64,000 nucleotides of DNA, taken from NCBI RefSeq assembly GCF_021130785.1, contig NC_060207.1, positions 1,200,501-1,264,500 of the forward strand, given 5' to 3'. A model generated the notes under the pieces. It made no database searches. It saw only the letters and a program-made list of their open reading frames with translations, and had not been told where the DNA came from. Every line of letters begins with the position of its first letter. Positions within the stretch are counted from its first letter, which is position 1. Below, one piece after another: positions 1-11,188 of this stretch. The translations under genes and the position numbers were made by a program. Source of the DNA: Homalodisca vitripennis (taxonomy: Eukaryota; Arthropoda; Insecta; Hemiptera; Cicadellidae).

Positions 1-1712
1 CTACATTTTATGGTTTTATATTATGCTATATGGAGATATTCCTGTGTAATATCTCATTGTGTAATACCATAATATTTCTTCCTAAATTCGTTAACTTTAA
101 ATTAGTGCTCAGTGGTTTCTTGCAATCAAACATTTAATATGTAATTTGAGGAAGTAAATTCTTGTATGATTGTTAAATAAAATACAACCATAACCAGAAT
201 AGGCTAAAGTAGTGAAAGACTAACATCACATGTTACATTCGATATTGAAAATTAAAGGGCCAATAAAAAGGGGTAATATAAGAAACAGTATTGTGCATTG
301 GCCTTCTGTGTTCTTAAAATTGTTAAAGGTGCCAATGAACTAAAAAATAGGCGAATTTAATGAAATAATAAAAATTTGTGCGCACTTATTTCCATAAAAC
401 ATTTAGGGAAAAGGAATAAATTTAAAAACTTTACAATTAAGTGCAGTACCTGAGAACTATTAATTTTATAAGATCAGCTCAAGGTTTTGTCCACAATAAA
501 TTGAAATGTCAAGACCTTATTTGTATAAACTTGGTATAATGTTTATTTGTTAGCTGTTAGTGAATTCAACTCCCTTCAATATCACATAGTTATAATTTAT
601 TTTTTTATGGCAGGTTTATTATAAAATGTACAACTTTTATTTTTCATCTCATTCCGTATTTATAATTTTAGTAGATAAATATGTTGCTGGTTATCTTATA
701 GTATAAATTGGTAGATTTAATTCAGCAGTTAGTATAGAATTAGTAGGCATATACGTGTATACATTCCTGGTCCCTGATCATATTCGAAAATTAGTTTAAA
801 TTTAAAACAATTCTTAGATTTAAGTTCATCATTAATGATTGGTGTATTATTTTTAAAATAATATTAATGTAGAATATTACATTCTTTTAGTGTGGTGATA
901 TATGTGATGTAGATATTTAAAATTTTAAAATAAAAAATACTTTGAAGAGTGCTATAAAATTTGTGATATTCTGGCAAAATAAAACTGTTATTTTATCTAT
1001 TTCAATGCAATCCATTCGCTGATTTTCTGACCACACAACTACCCAGCAATAATTGAGACGCTTGAAGCATAGTATTCTCCGTGCGTAAACCAGCCACTGT
1101 CAATTAACTTTTATGTTAAATTTACTACAAGAAAGCGACCCATTAACAAATTAAAAACAGTATTATGACAAAAATGCACACCATAGATAAATTTTACTTA
1201 CATTAAAACATGCACATTGCTATATCTATTTATAATTATAAATGGAAAAATAGTTTAAAATGAAAATCTATTTAATGCGTATGATTTAGAAAATGTCATT
1301 CTATTGAAATATATGTTTAATATTATGAAATACAACAAATGTCTGTGGGTAATAAGGAGGCCACAGATCAGATGCAACAGCAATTTATGTTTTAGTATTA
1401 ATTATCCAAGAAATTCTGTTACTTTTAGCTAAGGTAATATTATTGATTACCTTAAAATTAAATAAAATATGTTAAATTAATGCATCATGACTTGGAGTTT
1501 TACAAACGAAAGGCAAGTACAGGTCATTTCAATAATTTACAATCAAAAGGCAGATGCAGGTCCCTTCCCCTCTTTCTCCCACCACTGACCACACGACCCG
1601 CGGAGCAACATGTACCGCTTAATTGTGCGGTGTATAAAAAGGACCAACATGGACCGCTCATTACACGCGGACCAGCATGTGGACAAAAGTTTTTATATAT
1701 TAAAAAATATTA

Positions 1713-1753
1713 GCATACATTTATCAAGCAAGTTATAAAACATAAATGTATGC
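1713..1753. repeat. Perfect 12-bp inverted repeat (hairpin)
   Basis: The arm GCATACATTTAT (1713-1724) is followed after 17 nt by its exact reverse complement (1742-1753). It could be the tip of a small fold-back element or chance in AT-rich DNA. No flanking duplication was seen. Confidence 0.55.
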
Positions 1754-1857
1754 TGAGAACAAATTCATAATACGGTTATATGGCGGTTTAAATAGGGGGC
1801 TTGATGGACCTGCATGGGTCGCTGTATAACACAGGACCATCAAGTGCCTCGTTTCCG

Positions 1858-2010
<153 letters not shown>

Positions 2011-2759
2011 TGTCTTAGATATTGCATTACAATTTATACTGATGCATTCTGTTTATTACGTTATCATAATATGCAAATTGCTGTCTTAAGCACTTCTTAC
2101 GATTTTAAAATTGATAACATTATTTTATATCTTTTTACTATACATATTTCATTACACATGGCGTTCATTAAAGAAGAGATTTTGGAAAATCATTCCAATA
2201 GATATTTTTCAGTTTTGTTACAAATTACTTGTACAAATTCTATATGTACTAACATCTAATAAATACATTGTGTTTTTTTTTATTCTTTTATTGAAAATTG
2301 TGAACATTTTTTTTATAAAAGCACTTAATCAGTGACACATAATTTAGGCTTTCTTTAAATTTTAGATATAATTAAAACACAAATAGTTTCAATAAATTAA
2401 TCTAAAAATTGGGAAAAATCACTTGGTTGCAACAGTTGCCCAGATATCCAAAATTTTAATTGGTGTAATCAGTCTATGGTCGACTGATCTCTCTGAGGAT
2501 TGTCACTAAATAGTAATCAGTCGTTGAGCAAAAGTGAGCAAACTTTAGTGTTATGGGACAGGATGAAGGACCAGTGTATCCTGATTCTAGAAGAATAGAA
2601 GTTTTTTTAAAAAAAAAGGAAAATGCATTTACGCACACAGGTGGCCAGCCTGTAGTGTGGGACTCTCACAAGGTGGTAAACTACCCACTAAAAACCTCCT
2701 CTACACTTCAGGATCCCAACCCGGAAACTGTTTGTCACATTACTTCAGGTTAGGTCTGA

Positions 2760-4120
2760 ATTTTACCTAAGCCCTCAGGGCTCGCGCCTATCTAGCCATC
2801 AGAAATTCAAAGGTCTAAACCGCATTTAGGTCTAGATCTATCTTTTTAGCGCGGAGAATACCCTGGACAAAATGAGACACACAGTTCCAGTTGTCCTGAC
2901 CCTCCAGCATCACTTGGCAGACAGAGTCCACCGAAAAAAAACACCCAGAGTGCGTGTTACCTCAAGGCGGGGCCTTTCTCAATGTGGGCAGCGGAAGAAT
3001 GTATGCTCCGCATCATCGGGAACACCCGGGCAATAAATGCAGTCCGGTGAACTGGTCTTTCGCATCAAGAAACAGTAGGACTGAAAATATCCATGACCGG
3101 TGAGAAACTGGGTGAGGTAATAGTCCACCTCACCATGTCGCCGTTTCACTTAAAGCTGGACCATCGGTATCAGCCGAGCTGTCCAACGTCCTCGGGTCTC
3201 TTGATCCCACAACTCCTGCCATTGCCGGTAGGTGCGGGTACGCTCTTCTGATGTGGCACGTTTCTTGCCGATCTCGCCTTTTTCGCTGGTATATTGCTTT
3301 CCTCTCCTCAGCCAGAAGTTTGACCGGGATGACTCCAGCAATCACCAGGACGGCAGGCTCAGAAACTGTACGATATGCTGATGCGACTCTGAGAGCTGCT
3401 TGTCGCTGCACCCGAGCAAGCCGCATCCGATACACCTCCTTATTTAATGCATCTGCCCACACCTCAGCTCCGTACAGGAGGACGGACTGGACTGCAGACA
3501 TGAGGAGCCGTCTTCGGCTAGACCTGGGACCACCGACGTTGGCCATTAGCCTACTAAGGGATTGCACTCCCTTAGCGGCCTTGTCCGCAGTACGGAAGAT
3601 TTGGTCTCTCCAGGTCAGCTTATTGTCCACCATAACCCCAAGGTACTTGGCGGCACGAGTAGATTGGACAGTTACCCCACCCACGCGAAGTGGAACGACA
3701 GTGTCAATCCTCTTCTTAGTCAAGATTACAATCTATGTCTTAGCCAAAGCAAGAGATAGCCCGTGATCCTCCATCCAGTTGTTCACGGCGCGCATGACTT
3801 GGTTCAGTTTCAGCTGAGCTAGCTCAACGTTGCGTGCGGCAATCAGTGCTGCGACGTCATCGGCGTACCCAACTAAAACTGTCTCATCCGGCATCTAGGA
3901 CCTCAGAAGGCTGTCATAGGAGACATTCCAGAGATCCGGACCCAGGATTGAGCCCTGCGCGGCGCCGGAGGTCACATTCATTGTCCGCGTCCCTTCTTTA
4001 GTGTCGTATATAAGGACTCGGGCCCGAAGATAGTCTTCGATGAGCCTGAGCAGGTACGCTGGGATGCAAAAGGTGTTCCGCAATGCATCTAACATATCAG
4101 CCCATCTCGCCGAATTGAAA
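2760..4120 (-). pseudogene. R1-like non-LTR retrotransposon, 3' part of pol (reverse transcriptase)
   Basis: Read on the minus strand from 4120, the translation resembles the C-terminal half of an arthropod R1-type reverse transcriptase. It starts inside the RT domain, then shows an AAQGSILGPDLW-like motif (near 3940-3975), a YADD catalytic box (near 3860), the thumb-like block with YLGVMVD (near 3640) and LYGAEVWAD (near 3460). A C-terminal CCHC cluster (CIYC...H...C, near 2985-3035) lies in another frame. Two in-frame TAG codons (at about 3897 and 3738) and a frameshift near 3130 make it non-functional. The 5' part is missing: the RT stops at about 4120, where Helitron-A unit sequence begins. 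R1-clade assignment is from motif style and is moderately sure. Confidence 0.8.
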
Positions 4121-4298
4121 GTGTTCCCTTCCTTTTGGTTCGCTGTTCCACTTCCCAACGTAAGTTGGAATAAAAGTATTTCTTTGTAATAAATCAATTA
4201 AAGGGTGTTACCTATATTTAGGAAATGATTTCAGACAACAAATATTTTTATTATGAAAGGATGAATGTACGTATACTTAAAACAATTCTTTTATTTAG

Positions 4299-4880
4299 AC
4301 GAGGAAGTGGAAACCAACGTACAAGTTAGTAACGAAGCGTGTGCTGTTGGTCGCGGACAACCATGGGAGGGAGCTTCATCATCTCCTGGAGAGGTCCAGT
4401 GACTATTCTGTGACGGCCGTAGTGTGTCACAACGGCAATTTAAATTACATTTTGGACCACGCTGTGCTCTATGAAAATGAAAACTATGACGAAATAATTA
4501 TCATGGCCGGGACGAACGACATTAACGACCAAGGGTACGTGAACAATGATTTTTTAATACACTAGGCAAGTTGATTAAACTGTCCAAATTGAACAATCTA
4601 ACTATTATTGACTTGCCTAGGATAAGAGATTTTTTTTCGCCTACCGTGCATCGTGCACGTGCAAGCCTGAATTTTACATTAAAGACTTTAAATTGTGCCC
4701 ATTTCATTGACATTACTAATTTTAAAAGACAATTTTTCACTTCTCATGGCTTGCACATGAACATGCACGGCAAGCTTGAACTTGCTACAGTCATTTTAAA
4801 TACAATTTGTGTCATATCTGAAAAAAATTATCTTTACTTTGCACGAACAAGTACGGCGCATTAGACGCCCAAAAAACTAA
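4299..4880 (+). pseudogene. ORF1 (SGNH hydrolase-like), unit 1, degraded
   Basis: Aligned with intact ORF1 copies, the start ATG is ACG at 4299, the DSH motif reads DNH (the serine expected to be the nucleophile is Asn), and one T is missing from the T-run near 4552, which shifts the frame. The MAGTND motif (near 4504) and the SHGLHMN motif (near 4740) are still present in their respective frames. The first unit of the array thus has a dead ORF1, though its ORF2 is open. Confidence 0.85.
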
Positions 4881-4997
4881 ATTTCTGTTGGTAGAGTGTT
4901 GTCATTTACTCGTGGATTTAGTGATTGATTTTCATTTTCTACGGTTCTAAATTCCAATTACTTTTTCCATTTATCATTGTAATTAATTTAATTTAAC

Positions 4998-5783
4998 ATG
5001 ATGCCTCAAAATCGACGCGTAGAGTTGCCCGATTGTAGGGTCCTGCTACGTAGATTGTCGACAGAAGAAATTGGCAACTATTTGGCCGTTCGTGACGTAC
5101 GAATTGCCGTTAACGAGCGGCCAAATAATGAGGCCGAAATTAATATTGTTCTGCCCCGTGGAAATAATGTAAATATCAATGACATTGTGAATCCACGAGT
5201 AAACCCGCCACGTCGCGTCCTTCCTCCGAGGAGGCGACATGCTGACGTGCCCCACCGGGTTACGTATAGGACTGCCCTGTTGTATGGAGCCGAATCGGTA
5301 GAAAATGTTCCGATCAGTTCATTGGGACGTTTTCAGGTACGTTGTCGTATGTGTGACGCCAAATATTTTGCTGAAGAAGCCTGTAATCGGCAAGGACTGT
5401 ACATGCAATGTTGCAATTTGGGTAAGGTTGAAATTCCTGCACTTGGCCCGTGTCCAGAAGAACTACGTGGTTTTCTGACCGGAGAAGACGCGGCGGACGT
5501 TGATTTTCGCAGAAACATCAGAACGGTAAATTCAAATTTTGCAATGGCGTCATTCAAAGCACAATCGCCCGTTGACAGGAATGTAGGCCAAGGTCAGTGG
5601 TGTTTCTGCATCTCGGGCCTAGTGTATCATTACACGGAACCGGTTCCGGTTCGGATGGCTCCTTTACACAAGCTGAATCAGCTCTATTTCATAGACACTG
5701 AGGAGGCTTGCCAAGAAAGAAACGCCCTTATTAGAGATCGCGTAAGGGAAGCCACGTTCCGAACAATTGACCAAATGATGTAA
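4998..5783 (+). CDS. ORF2: N-terminal cysteine domain of a Helitron RepHel, truncated, unit 1
   Basis: An open frame of 261 aa starting at a double Met. Residues 1-110 are rich in Arg, Asn and Pro. Then follow CRMCDAKYF (C116, C119), C129, QCCNLGKVEIPAL (C138, C139) and C152, a layout found in the N-terminal zinc-finger-like region of Helitron transposases. After this come NIRTVNSNF and a C-terminal stretch that in the 39.7-45.4 kb copy runs straight on into Rep. Here it instead stops just after TIDQMM, in sequence derived from the 380-bp repeat. It should encode at most a DNA-binding-like domain without nuclease or helicase. Family assignment rests on colinearity with the longer copy; expression is unknown. 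Confidence 0.85.
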   Translation: MMPQNRRVELPDCRVLLRRLSTEEIGNYLAVRDVRIAVNERPNNEAEINIVLPRGNNVNINDIVNPRVNPPRRVLPPRRRHADVPHRVTYRTALLYGAESVENVPISSLGRFQVRCRMCDAKYFAEEACNRQGLYMQCCNLGKVEIPALGPCPEELRGFLTGEDAADVDFRRNIRTVNSNFAMASFKAQSPVDRNVGQGQWCFCISGLVYHYTEPVPVRMAPLHKLNQLYFIDTEEACQERNALIRDRVREATFRTIDQMM

Positions 5784-7003
5784 AAGCATTTCATATATTG
5801 TTTTCTATTTCAGTTTGGTGCCGTTCCGGCCAGAAAAGTGATTTCTACAGTGAAGTTAGTAATATTTCATTATAGTAAATAATTTTATTTTAGTATTTGA
5901 CATGTACAGCATTATATCATGATTCTTATGTCTTCATTCTAGCAAATTTCAAGCGGCTTATATTTTTGTACTGTACAGATGAAAAGTTATCAATTAGTAT
6001 ACATGATATATAAAATTAAAATGAATTGCTATTGAGTGTTGTTTGATATTTAAAAAATCGGAAAAGAAAGTAATTTCTTTATTGCAAACCTTTCATTTTT
6101 GTGGAGAAACAGTTGCTATAAGGATTGCTGACTTGAAATGTATTACGTTACACATGCGGTAAGAGCATTTCATATATTGTTTTCTATTTTAGTTTGATGC
6201 CGTTGGTTACACCAACTATTTTGTACCGTCAATTAAGTAATTTTTCATTAGAAATTATAACTTATTTAAATATGGAACGAAATTTCCGTGTACATTGTAA
6301 ACAGCGTTTTGATATTACAAGTTTCAATTAATAATGTATCTATACAACGTTAAATGAATAATAATAATTTACATGAGGAATTCCTTTATAATATGGTTTA
6401 AAGTAAATGTAACGGTCCATTTATATAATTTAACATACTAATTGAATTTATTTGTTCTATTTAATGAATTTAAAAATACATTAGTAGCAATAATATTGTG
6501 TTGACAACAATGGAAAAAACTTTTTTTTTAAGAACTGAAAAACCAAAATTTCTTTTTGTTTTCAGACTAAAGTTGTTTTAGATCACCATTTTATAATGTG
6601 TTTTTACATTATCCCTGAAATTAAACATATTTAATTTTCATGTTAAATTTAGAACATTATAAACATTTGAATTTTTATATACTTTCCTGTAACGTGTTGA
6701 ATTTCAAACATTGTGCTAATTGTATCAAATACATTGTTTCATGTGATAACGCTGCACTTTTTGTTAAACTTTGACAATTTCATTTACAGCAACGTCATTG
6801 TCACCACTGGCCTTTCCAGTGAGTGTTTCCACCCATTTTGTTACGTGTTCCACTTCCCAACGTAAGTTGAAATAAAAGTATTTCTTTGTAATAATAATGA
6901 ATTCAAGTGTGTTACCTATATTTACGAAATGATTTCAGACAACTAATATTTTTTATTATGGAAGGATGAATGTACGTATACTTAAAAGAATTCTGTTATT
7001 TAG
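5784..7003 (+). repeat. Inter-ORF non-coding segment of the unit (type copy)
   Basis: This 1.2-kb segment recurs in every unit. It starts with two 380-bp sub-repeats (from 5782 and 6160), each opening with GTAAAAGC or GTAAGAGC and a polypyrimidine tract ending in CAG or TAG. Downstream is AT-rich DNA, another acceptor-like site (TGTTTTCAG, near 6566), and a 70-nt GC-richer block bounded by TTTCATTTACAG (near 6790) and GTAAGTTG (near 6860), which looks like a small exon. A last acceptor-like TTATTTAG sits directly before the ORF1 ATG. No protein is encoded. The splice-like signals suggest a spliced 5' leader, but that is inference. Confidence 0.65.
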
Positions 7004-7585
7004 ATGGGGAAGTGGAAACCTTCGTACAAGGTTATCACCAAGCGTGTGCTGTTGGTCACGGACAGCCATGGGAGGGAGCTCCATCATCTCCTGGAGAGGT
7101 CCAGTGACTATTCAGTGACTGCAATTGTGTCCCCCAACGGCACCATGAATTACATCTTGGACAATGCACTCATTCACCAAGAGAAGTACGATGAAGTAGT
7201 AGTCATGGCTGGGACCAACGACATTAACGACCAAGGGTACGTGAACATTGATTTTTTTAATGCACTAAGCAAGATAATTGAACTGTGTAAATTGAACAAT
7301 GTTACTATTATTAACTTGCCTAGGAGGAGAGATGCTGTTTCGCCTGCCGTGCATCGTGCACGTGCAAGCCTGAATTTGACATTAAAGAATTTAAATAGTG
7401 CCAATTTTATTAACATTTCTGATTTCAAAAGACAATTTTTTACATCTCATGGCTTGCACATGAATATGCACGGCAAGCATGAACTTGCTGCTGTCATTTT
7501 AAATTCAATTGGTGACAAATCTGAGAAGAAAATTATCTTTACTTTGCACGAACAAGTACGGCGCATTAGACGCCCAAAAAACTAA
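7004..7585 (+). CDS. ORF1: SGNH/GDSL hydrolase-like protein, unit 2
   Basis: An intact 193-aa frame. Block I is VTDSHGR (candidate nucleophile S21), block II may be G46 in SPNG, block III is MAGTND (G70, N72), and block V is SHGLHMN (H152). SGNH esterases usually have Asp three residues before the catalytic His; here that place is His149, so a classical Ser-His-Asp triad is doubtful. The C-terminus is basic (RRIRRPKN). No signal peptide or membrane segment is visible. The ATG lies right after an acceptor-like TTATTTAG, so it may be the start of a spliced exon. Related esterase domains occur in ORF1 proteins of some non-LTR retrotransposons. Its role beside a Helitron protein is unknown. Confidence 0.85.
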   Translation: MGKWKPSYKVITKRVLLVTDSHGRELHHLLERSSDYSVTAIVSPNGTMNYILDNALIHQEKYDEVVVMAGTNDINDQGYVNIDFFNALSKIIELCKLNNVTIINLPRRRDAVSPAVHRARASLNLTLKNLNSANFINISDFKRQFFTSHGLHMNMHGKHELAAVILNSIGDKSEKKIIFTLHEQVRRIRRPKN

Positions 7586-7701
7586 ATTCTGTTGGTAGAG
7601 TGTTGTCATTTACTCGTGGATTTAGTGATTGATTTTCATTTTCTACGGTTCTAAACTCCAATTACTTTTTCCATTTATCATTGTAATTAGTTTAATTTAA
7701 C

Positions 7702-8487
7702 ATGATGCCTCAAAATCGACGCGTAGAGTTGCCCGATTGTAGGGTCCTGCTACGTAGATTGTCGACAGAAGAAATTGGCAACTATTTGGCCGTTCGTGAC
7801 GTACGAATTGGCGTTAACGAGCGGCCAAATAATGAGGCCGATATTAATATTGTTCTGCCCCGTGGAAATAATGTAAATATCAATGACATTGTGAATCCAC
7901 GAGTAAACCCGCCACGTCGCGTCCTTCCTTTGAGGAGGCGACATGCTGACGTACCCCACCGGGTTACGTATAGGACTGCCCTGTTGTATGGAGCCGAATC
8001 GGTAGAAAATGTTCCGATCAGTTCATTGGGACGTTTTCAGGTACGTTGTCGTATGTGTGACGCCAAATATTTTGCTGAAGAAGCCTGTAATCGGCAAGGA
8101 CTGTACATGCAATGTTGCAATTTGGGTAAGGTTGAAATTCCTGCACTTGGCCCGTGTCCAGAAGAACTACGTGGTTTTCTGACCGGAGAAGACGCGGCGG
8201 ACGTTGAGTTTCGCAGAAACATCAGAACGGTAAATTCAAATTTTGCAATGGCGTCATTCAAAGCACAATCGCCTGTTGACAGGAATGTAGGCCAAGGTCA
8301 TTGGTGTTTCTGCATCTCGGGCCAAGTGTATCATTACACGGAACCGGTTCCGGTTCGGATGGCTCCTTTAAACAAACTGAATCAGCTCTATTTCATAGAC
8401 ACTGAGGAGGCTTGCCAAGAAAGAAACGCCCTTATTAGAGATCGCGTAAGGGAAGCCACGATCCGAACAATTGACCAAATGATGTAA
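7702..8487 (+). CDS. ORF2: truncated Helitron N-terminal domain, unit 2
   Basis: Intact 261 aa, nearly the same as unit 1. Visible changes include A37G, E47D, P77L and H to N in APLHKL. The cysteines C116, C119, C129, C138, C139 and C152 are kept. It follows ORF1 by 116 bp on the same strand, so the two could share a transcript. Confidence 0.85.
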   Translation: MMPQNRRVELPDCRVLLRRLSTEEIGNYLAVRDVRIGVNERPNNEADINIVLPRGNNVNINDIVNPRVNPPRRVLPLRRRHADVPHRVTYRTALLYGAESVENVPISSLGRFQVRCRMCDAKYFAEEACNRQGLYMQCCNLGKVEIPALGPCPEELRGFLTGEDAADVEFRRNIRTVNSNFAMASFKAQSPVDRNVGQGHWCFCISGQVYHYTEPVPVRMAPLNKLNQLYFIDTEEACQERNALIRDRVREATIRTIDQMM

Positions 8488-9704
8488 AAGCATTTCATAT
8501 ATTGTTTTCTATTTCAGTTTGGTGCCGTTCCGGCCAGAAAAGTGATTTCTACAGTGAAGTTAGTAATTTTTCATTATAGTAAATAATTTTATTTTAGTAT
8601 TTGACATGTACAGCATTATATCATGATTCTTATGTCTTCATTCTAGCAAATTTCAAGCGGGTTATATTTTTGTACTGTACAGATAATAAGTATTCAATTA
8701 GTATACATGATATAAAAAATTAAAATGATTGCTATTGAGTGTTGTTTGATATTTAAAAAATCGGAAAAGAAAGTAATTTCTTTATTGCAAACCTTTCATT
8801 TTTGTGGAGAAACAGTTGCTATAAGGATTGTTGACTTGAAATGTATTACGTTACAAATGCGGTAAGAGCATTTCATATATTGTTTTCTATTTTAGTTTGG
8901 TGCCGTTGGTTACACCAACTATTTTGTACCGTCAATTAAGTAATTTTTCATTAGAAATTATAACTTATTTAAATATGGAACGAAATTTCGTGTACATTGT
9001 AAACAGCGTTTTGATACTACAAGTTTCAATTAATAATGTATCTATACAACGTTAAATGAATAATAATAATTTACATGAGGAATTCCTTTATAATATGGTT
9101 AAAAGTAAATGTAACGGTCCATTTATATAATTTACCATACTAATTGAATTTATTTGTTCTATTTAATGAATTTAAAAATACTTTAGTAGCAATAATATTG
9201 TGTTGACAACAATGGAAAAAACTTTTTTTTAAGAACTGAAAAACCAAAATTTCTTTTTGTTTTCAGACTAACGTTGTTTTAGATCACCATTTTATAGTGT
9301 GTTTTACATTATCCCTGAAATTAAACGTATTTAATTTTCATGTTAAATGTAGAACATTATAAACATTTGAATTTTTTATATACTTTCCTGTAACGTGTTG
9401 AATTTCAAACATTGTGCTAATTGTATCAAATACATTGTTTCATGTGATAATGCTGCACTTTTTGTTAAACTTTGACAATTTCATTTACAGCAACGTCATT
9501 GTCACCACTGGCCTTTCCAGTGAGTGTTTCCACCCATTTTGTTACGTGTTCCACTTCCCAACGTAAGTTGAAATAAAAGTATTTCTTTGTAATAATAATG
9601 AATTCAAGTGTGTTACCTATATTTACGAAATGATTTCAGACAACTAATATTTTTTATTATGGAAGGATGAATGTACGTATACTTAAAAGAATTCTGTTAT
9701 TTAG

Positions 9705-10286
9705 ATGGGGAAGTGGAAACCTTCGTACAAGGTTATCACCAAGCGTGTGCTGTTGGTCACGGACAGCCATGGGAGGGAGCTCCATCATCTCCTGGAGAGG
9801 TCCAGTGACTATTCAGTGACTGCAATTGTGTCCCCCAACGGCACCATGAATTACATCTTGGACAATGCACTCATTCACCAAGAGAAGTACGATGAAGTAG
9901 TAGTCATGGCTGGGACCAACGACATTAACGACCAAGGGTACGTGAACAATGATTTTTTTAATGCACTAGGCAAGTTAATTGAACTGTGTAAATTGAACAA
10001 TGTTACTATTATTAACTTGCCTAGGAGGAGAGATGCTGTTTCGCCTGCCGTGCATCGTGCACGTGCAAGCCTGAATTTGACATTAAAGAATTTAAATAGT
10101 GCCAATTTTATTAACATTTCTGATTTCAAAAGACAATTTTTTACATCTCATGGCTTGCACATGAATATGCACGGCAAGCATGAACTTGCTGCTGTCATTT
10201 TAAATTCAATTGGTGACAAATCTGAGAAGAAAATTATCTTTACTTTGCACGAACAAGTACGGCGCATTAGACGCCCAAAAAACTAA
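9705..10286 (+). CDS. ORF1: SGNH/GDSL hydrolase-like protein, unit 3
   Basis: Intact 193 aa with DSH, GTND and HGLH motifs. It differs from unit 2 by about four residues (for example I82N in the YVNND segment and SKII to GKLI). It lies exactly 2,701 bp after the unit 2 copy. Confidence 0.85.
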   Translation: MGKWKPSYKVITKRVLLVTDSHGRELHHLLERSSDYSVTAIVSPNGTMNYILDNALIHQEKYDEVVVMAGTNDINDQGYVNNDFFNALGKLIELCKLNNVTIINLPRRRDAVSPAVHRARASLNLTLKNLNSANFINISDFKRQFFTSHGLHMNMHGKHELAAVILNSIGDKSEKKIIFTLHEQVRRIRRPKN

Positions 10287-10402
10287 ATTCTGTTGGTAGA
10301 GTGTTGTCATTTACTCGTGGATTTAGTGATTGATTTTCATTTTCTACGGTTCTAAATTCCAATTACTTTTTCCATTTATCATTGTAATTAGTTTAATTTA
10401 AC

Positions 10403-11188
10403 ATGATGCCTCAAAATCGACGCGTAGAGTTGCCCGATTGTAGGGTCCTGCTACGTAGATTGTCGACAGAAGAAATTGGCAACTATTTGGCCGTTCGTGA
10501 CGTACGAATTGCCGTTAACGAGCGGCCAAATAATGAGGCCGAAATTAATATTGTTCTGCCCCGTGGAAATAATGTAAATATCAATGACATTGTGAATCCA
10601 CGAGTAAACCCGCCACGTCGCGTCCTTCCTTTGAGGAGGCGACATGCTGACGTACCCCACCGGGTTACGTATAGGACTGCCCTGTTGTATGGAGCCGAAT
10701 CGGTAGAAAATGTTCCGATCAGTTCATTGGGACGTTTTCAGGTACGTTGTCGTATGTGTGACGCCAAATATTTTGCTGAAGAAGCCTGTAATCGGCAAGG
10801 ACTGTACATGCAATGTTGCAATTTGGGTAAGGTTGAAATTCCTGCACTTGGCCCGTGTCCAGAAGAACTACGTGGTTTTCTGACCGGAGAAGACGCGGCG
10901 GACGTTGAGTTTCGCAGAAACATCAGAACGGTAAATTCAAATTTTGCAATGGCGTCATTCAAAGCACAATCGCCCGTTGACAGGAATGTAGGCCAAGGTC
11001 ATTGGTGTTTCTGCATCTCGGGCCAAGTGTATCATTACACGGAACCGGTTCCGGTTCGGATGGCTCCTTTACACAAGCTGAATCAGCTCTATTTCATAGA
11101 CACTGAGGAGGCTTGCCAAGAAAGAAACGCCCTTATTAGAGATCGCGTAAGGGAAGCCACGATCCGAACAATTGACCAAATGATGTAA
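10403..11188 (+). CDS. ORF2: truncated Helitron N-terminal domain, unit 3
   Basis: Intact 261 aa, all six cysteines kept, ending in TIDQMM. It carries the PLRRRHADV variant typical of units 2 to 4. Confidence 0.85.
   Translation: MMPQNRRVELPDCRVLLRRLSTEEIGNYLAVRDVRIAVNERPNNEAEINIVLPRGNNVNINDIVNPRVNPPRRVLPLRRRHADVPHRVTYRTALLYGAESVENVPISSLGRFQVRCRMCDAKYFAEEACNRQGLYMQCCNLGKVEIPALGPCPEELRGFLTGEDAADVEFRRNIRTVNSNFAMASFKAQSPVDRNVGQGHWCFCISGQVYHYTEPVPVRMAPLHKLNQLYFIDTEEACQERNALIRDRVREATIRTIDQMM

Noticed and set aside
2553..2753. 66-codon frame before the RT fragment
   Set aside because: No family likeness, partly low complexity, no start or splice context.
3251..3766. 171-codon + strand frame over the reverse transcriptase
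   Set aside because: Shadow of the minus-strand RT, which carries clear motifs (YADD, CCHC).
5046..5557. Antisense frames of 69 and 74 codons kept in nearly every ORF2 copy
   Set aside because: They lie opposite conserved ORF2 codons and are kept only because ORF2 is; they start and end where the sense codon pattern dictates and resemble no family.
5784..7003. Helitron termini (TC...CTRR) inside each 2.7-kb unit
   Set aside because: Several CTAAT-like words exist, but none follows a convincing hairpin or meets a TC start at the unit joint, so I cannot claim each unit is a whole Helitron.
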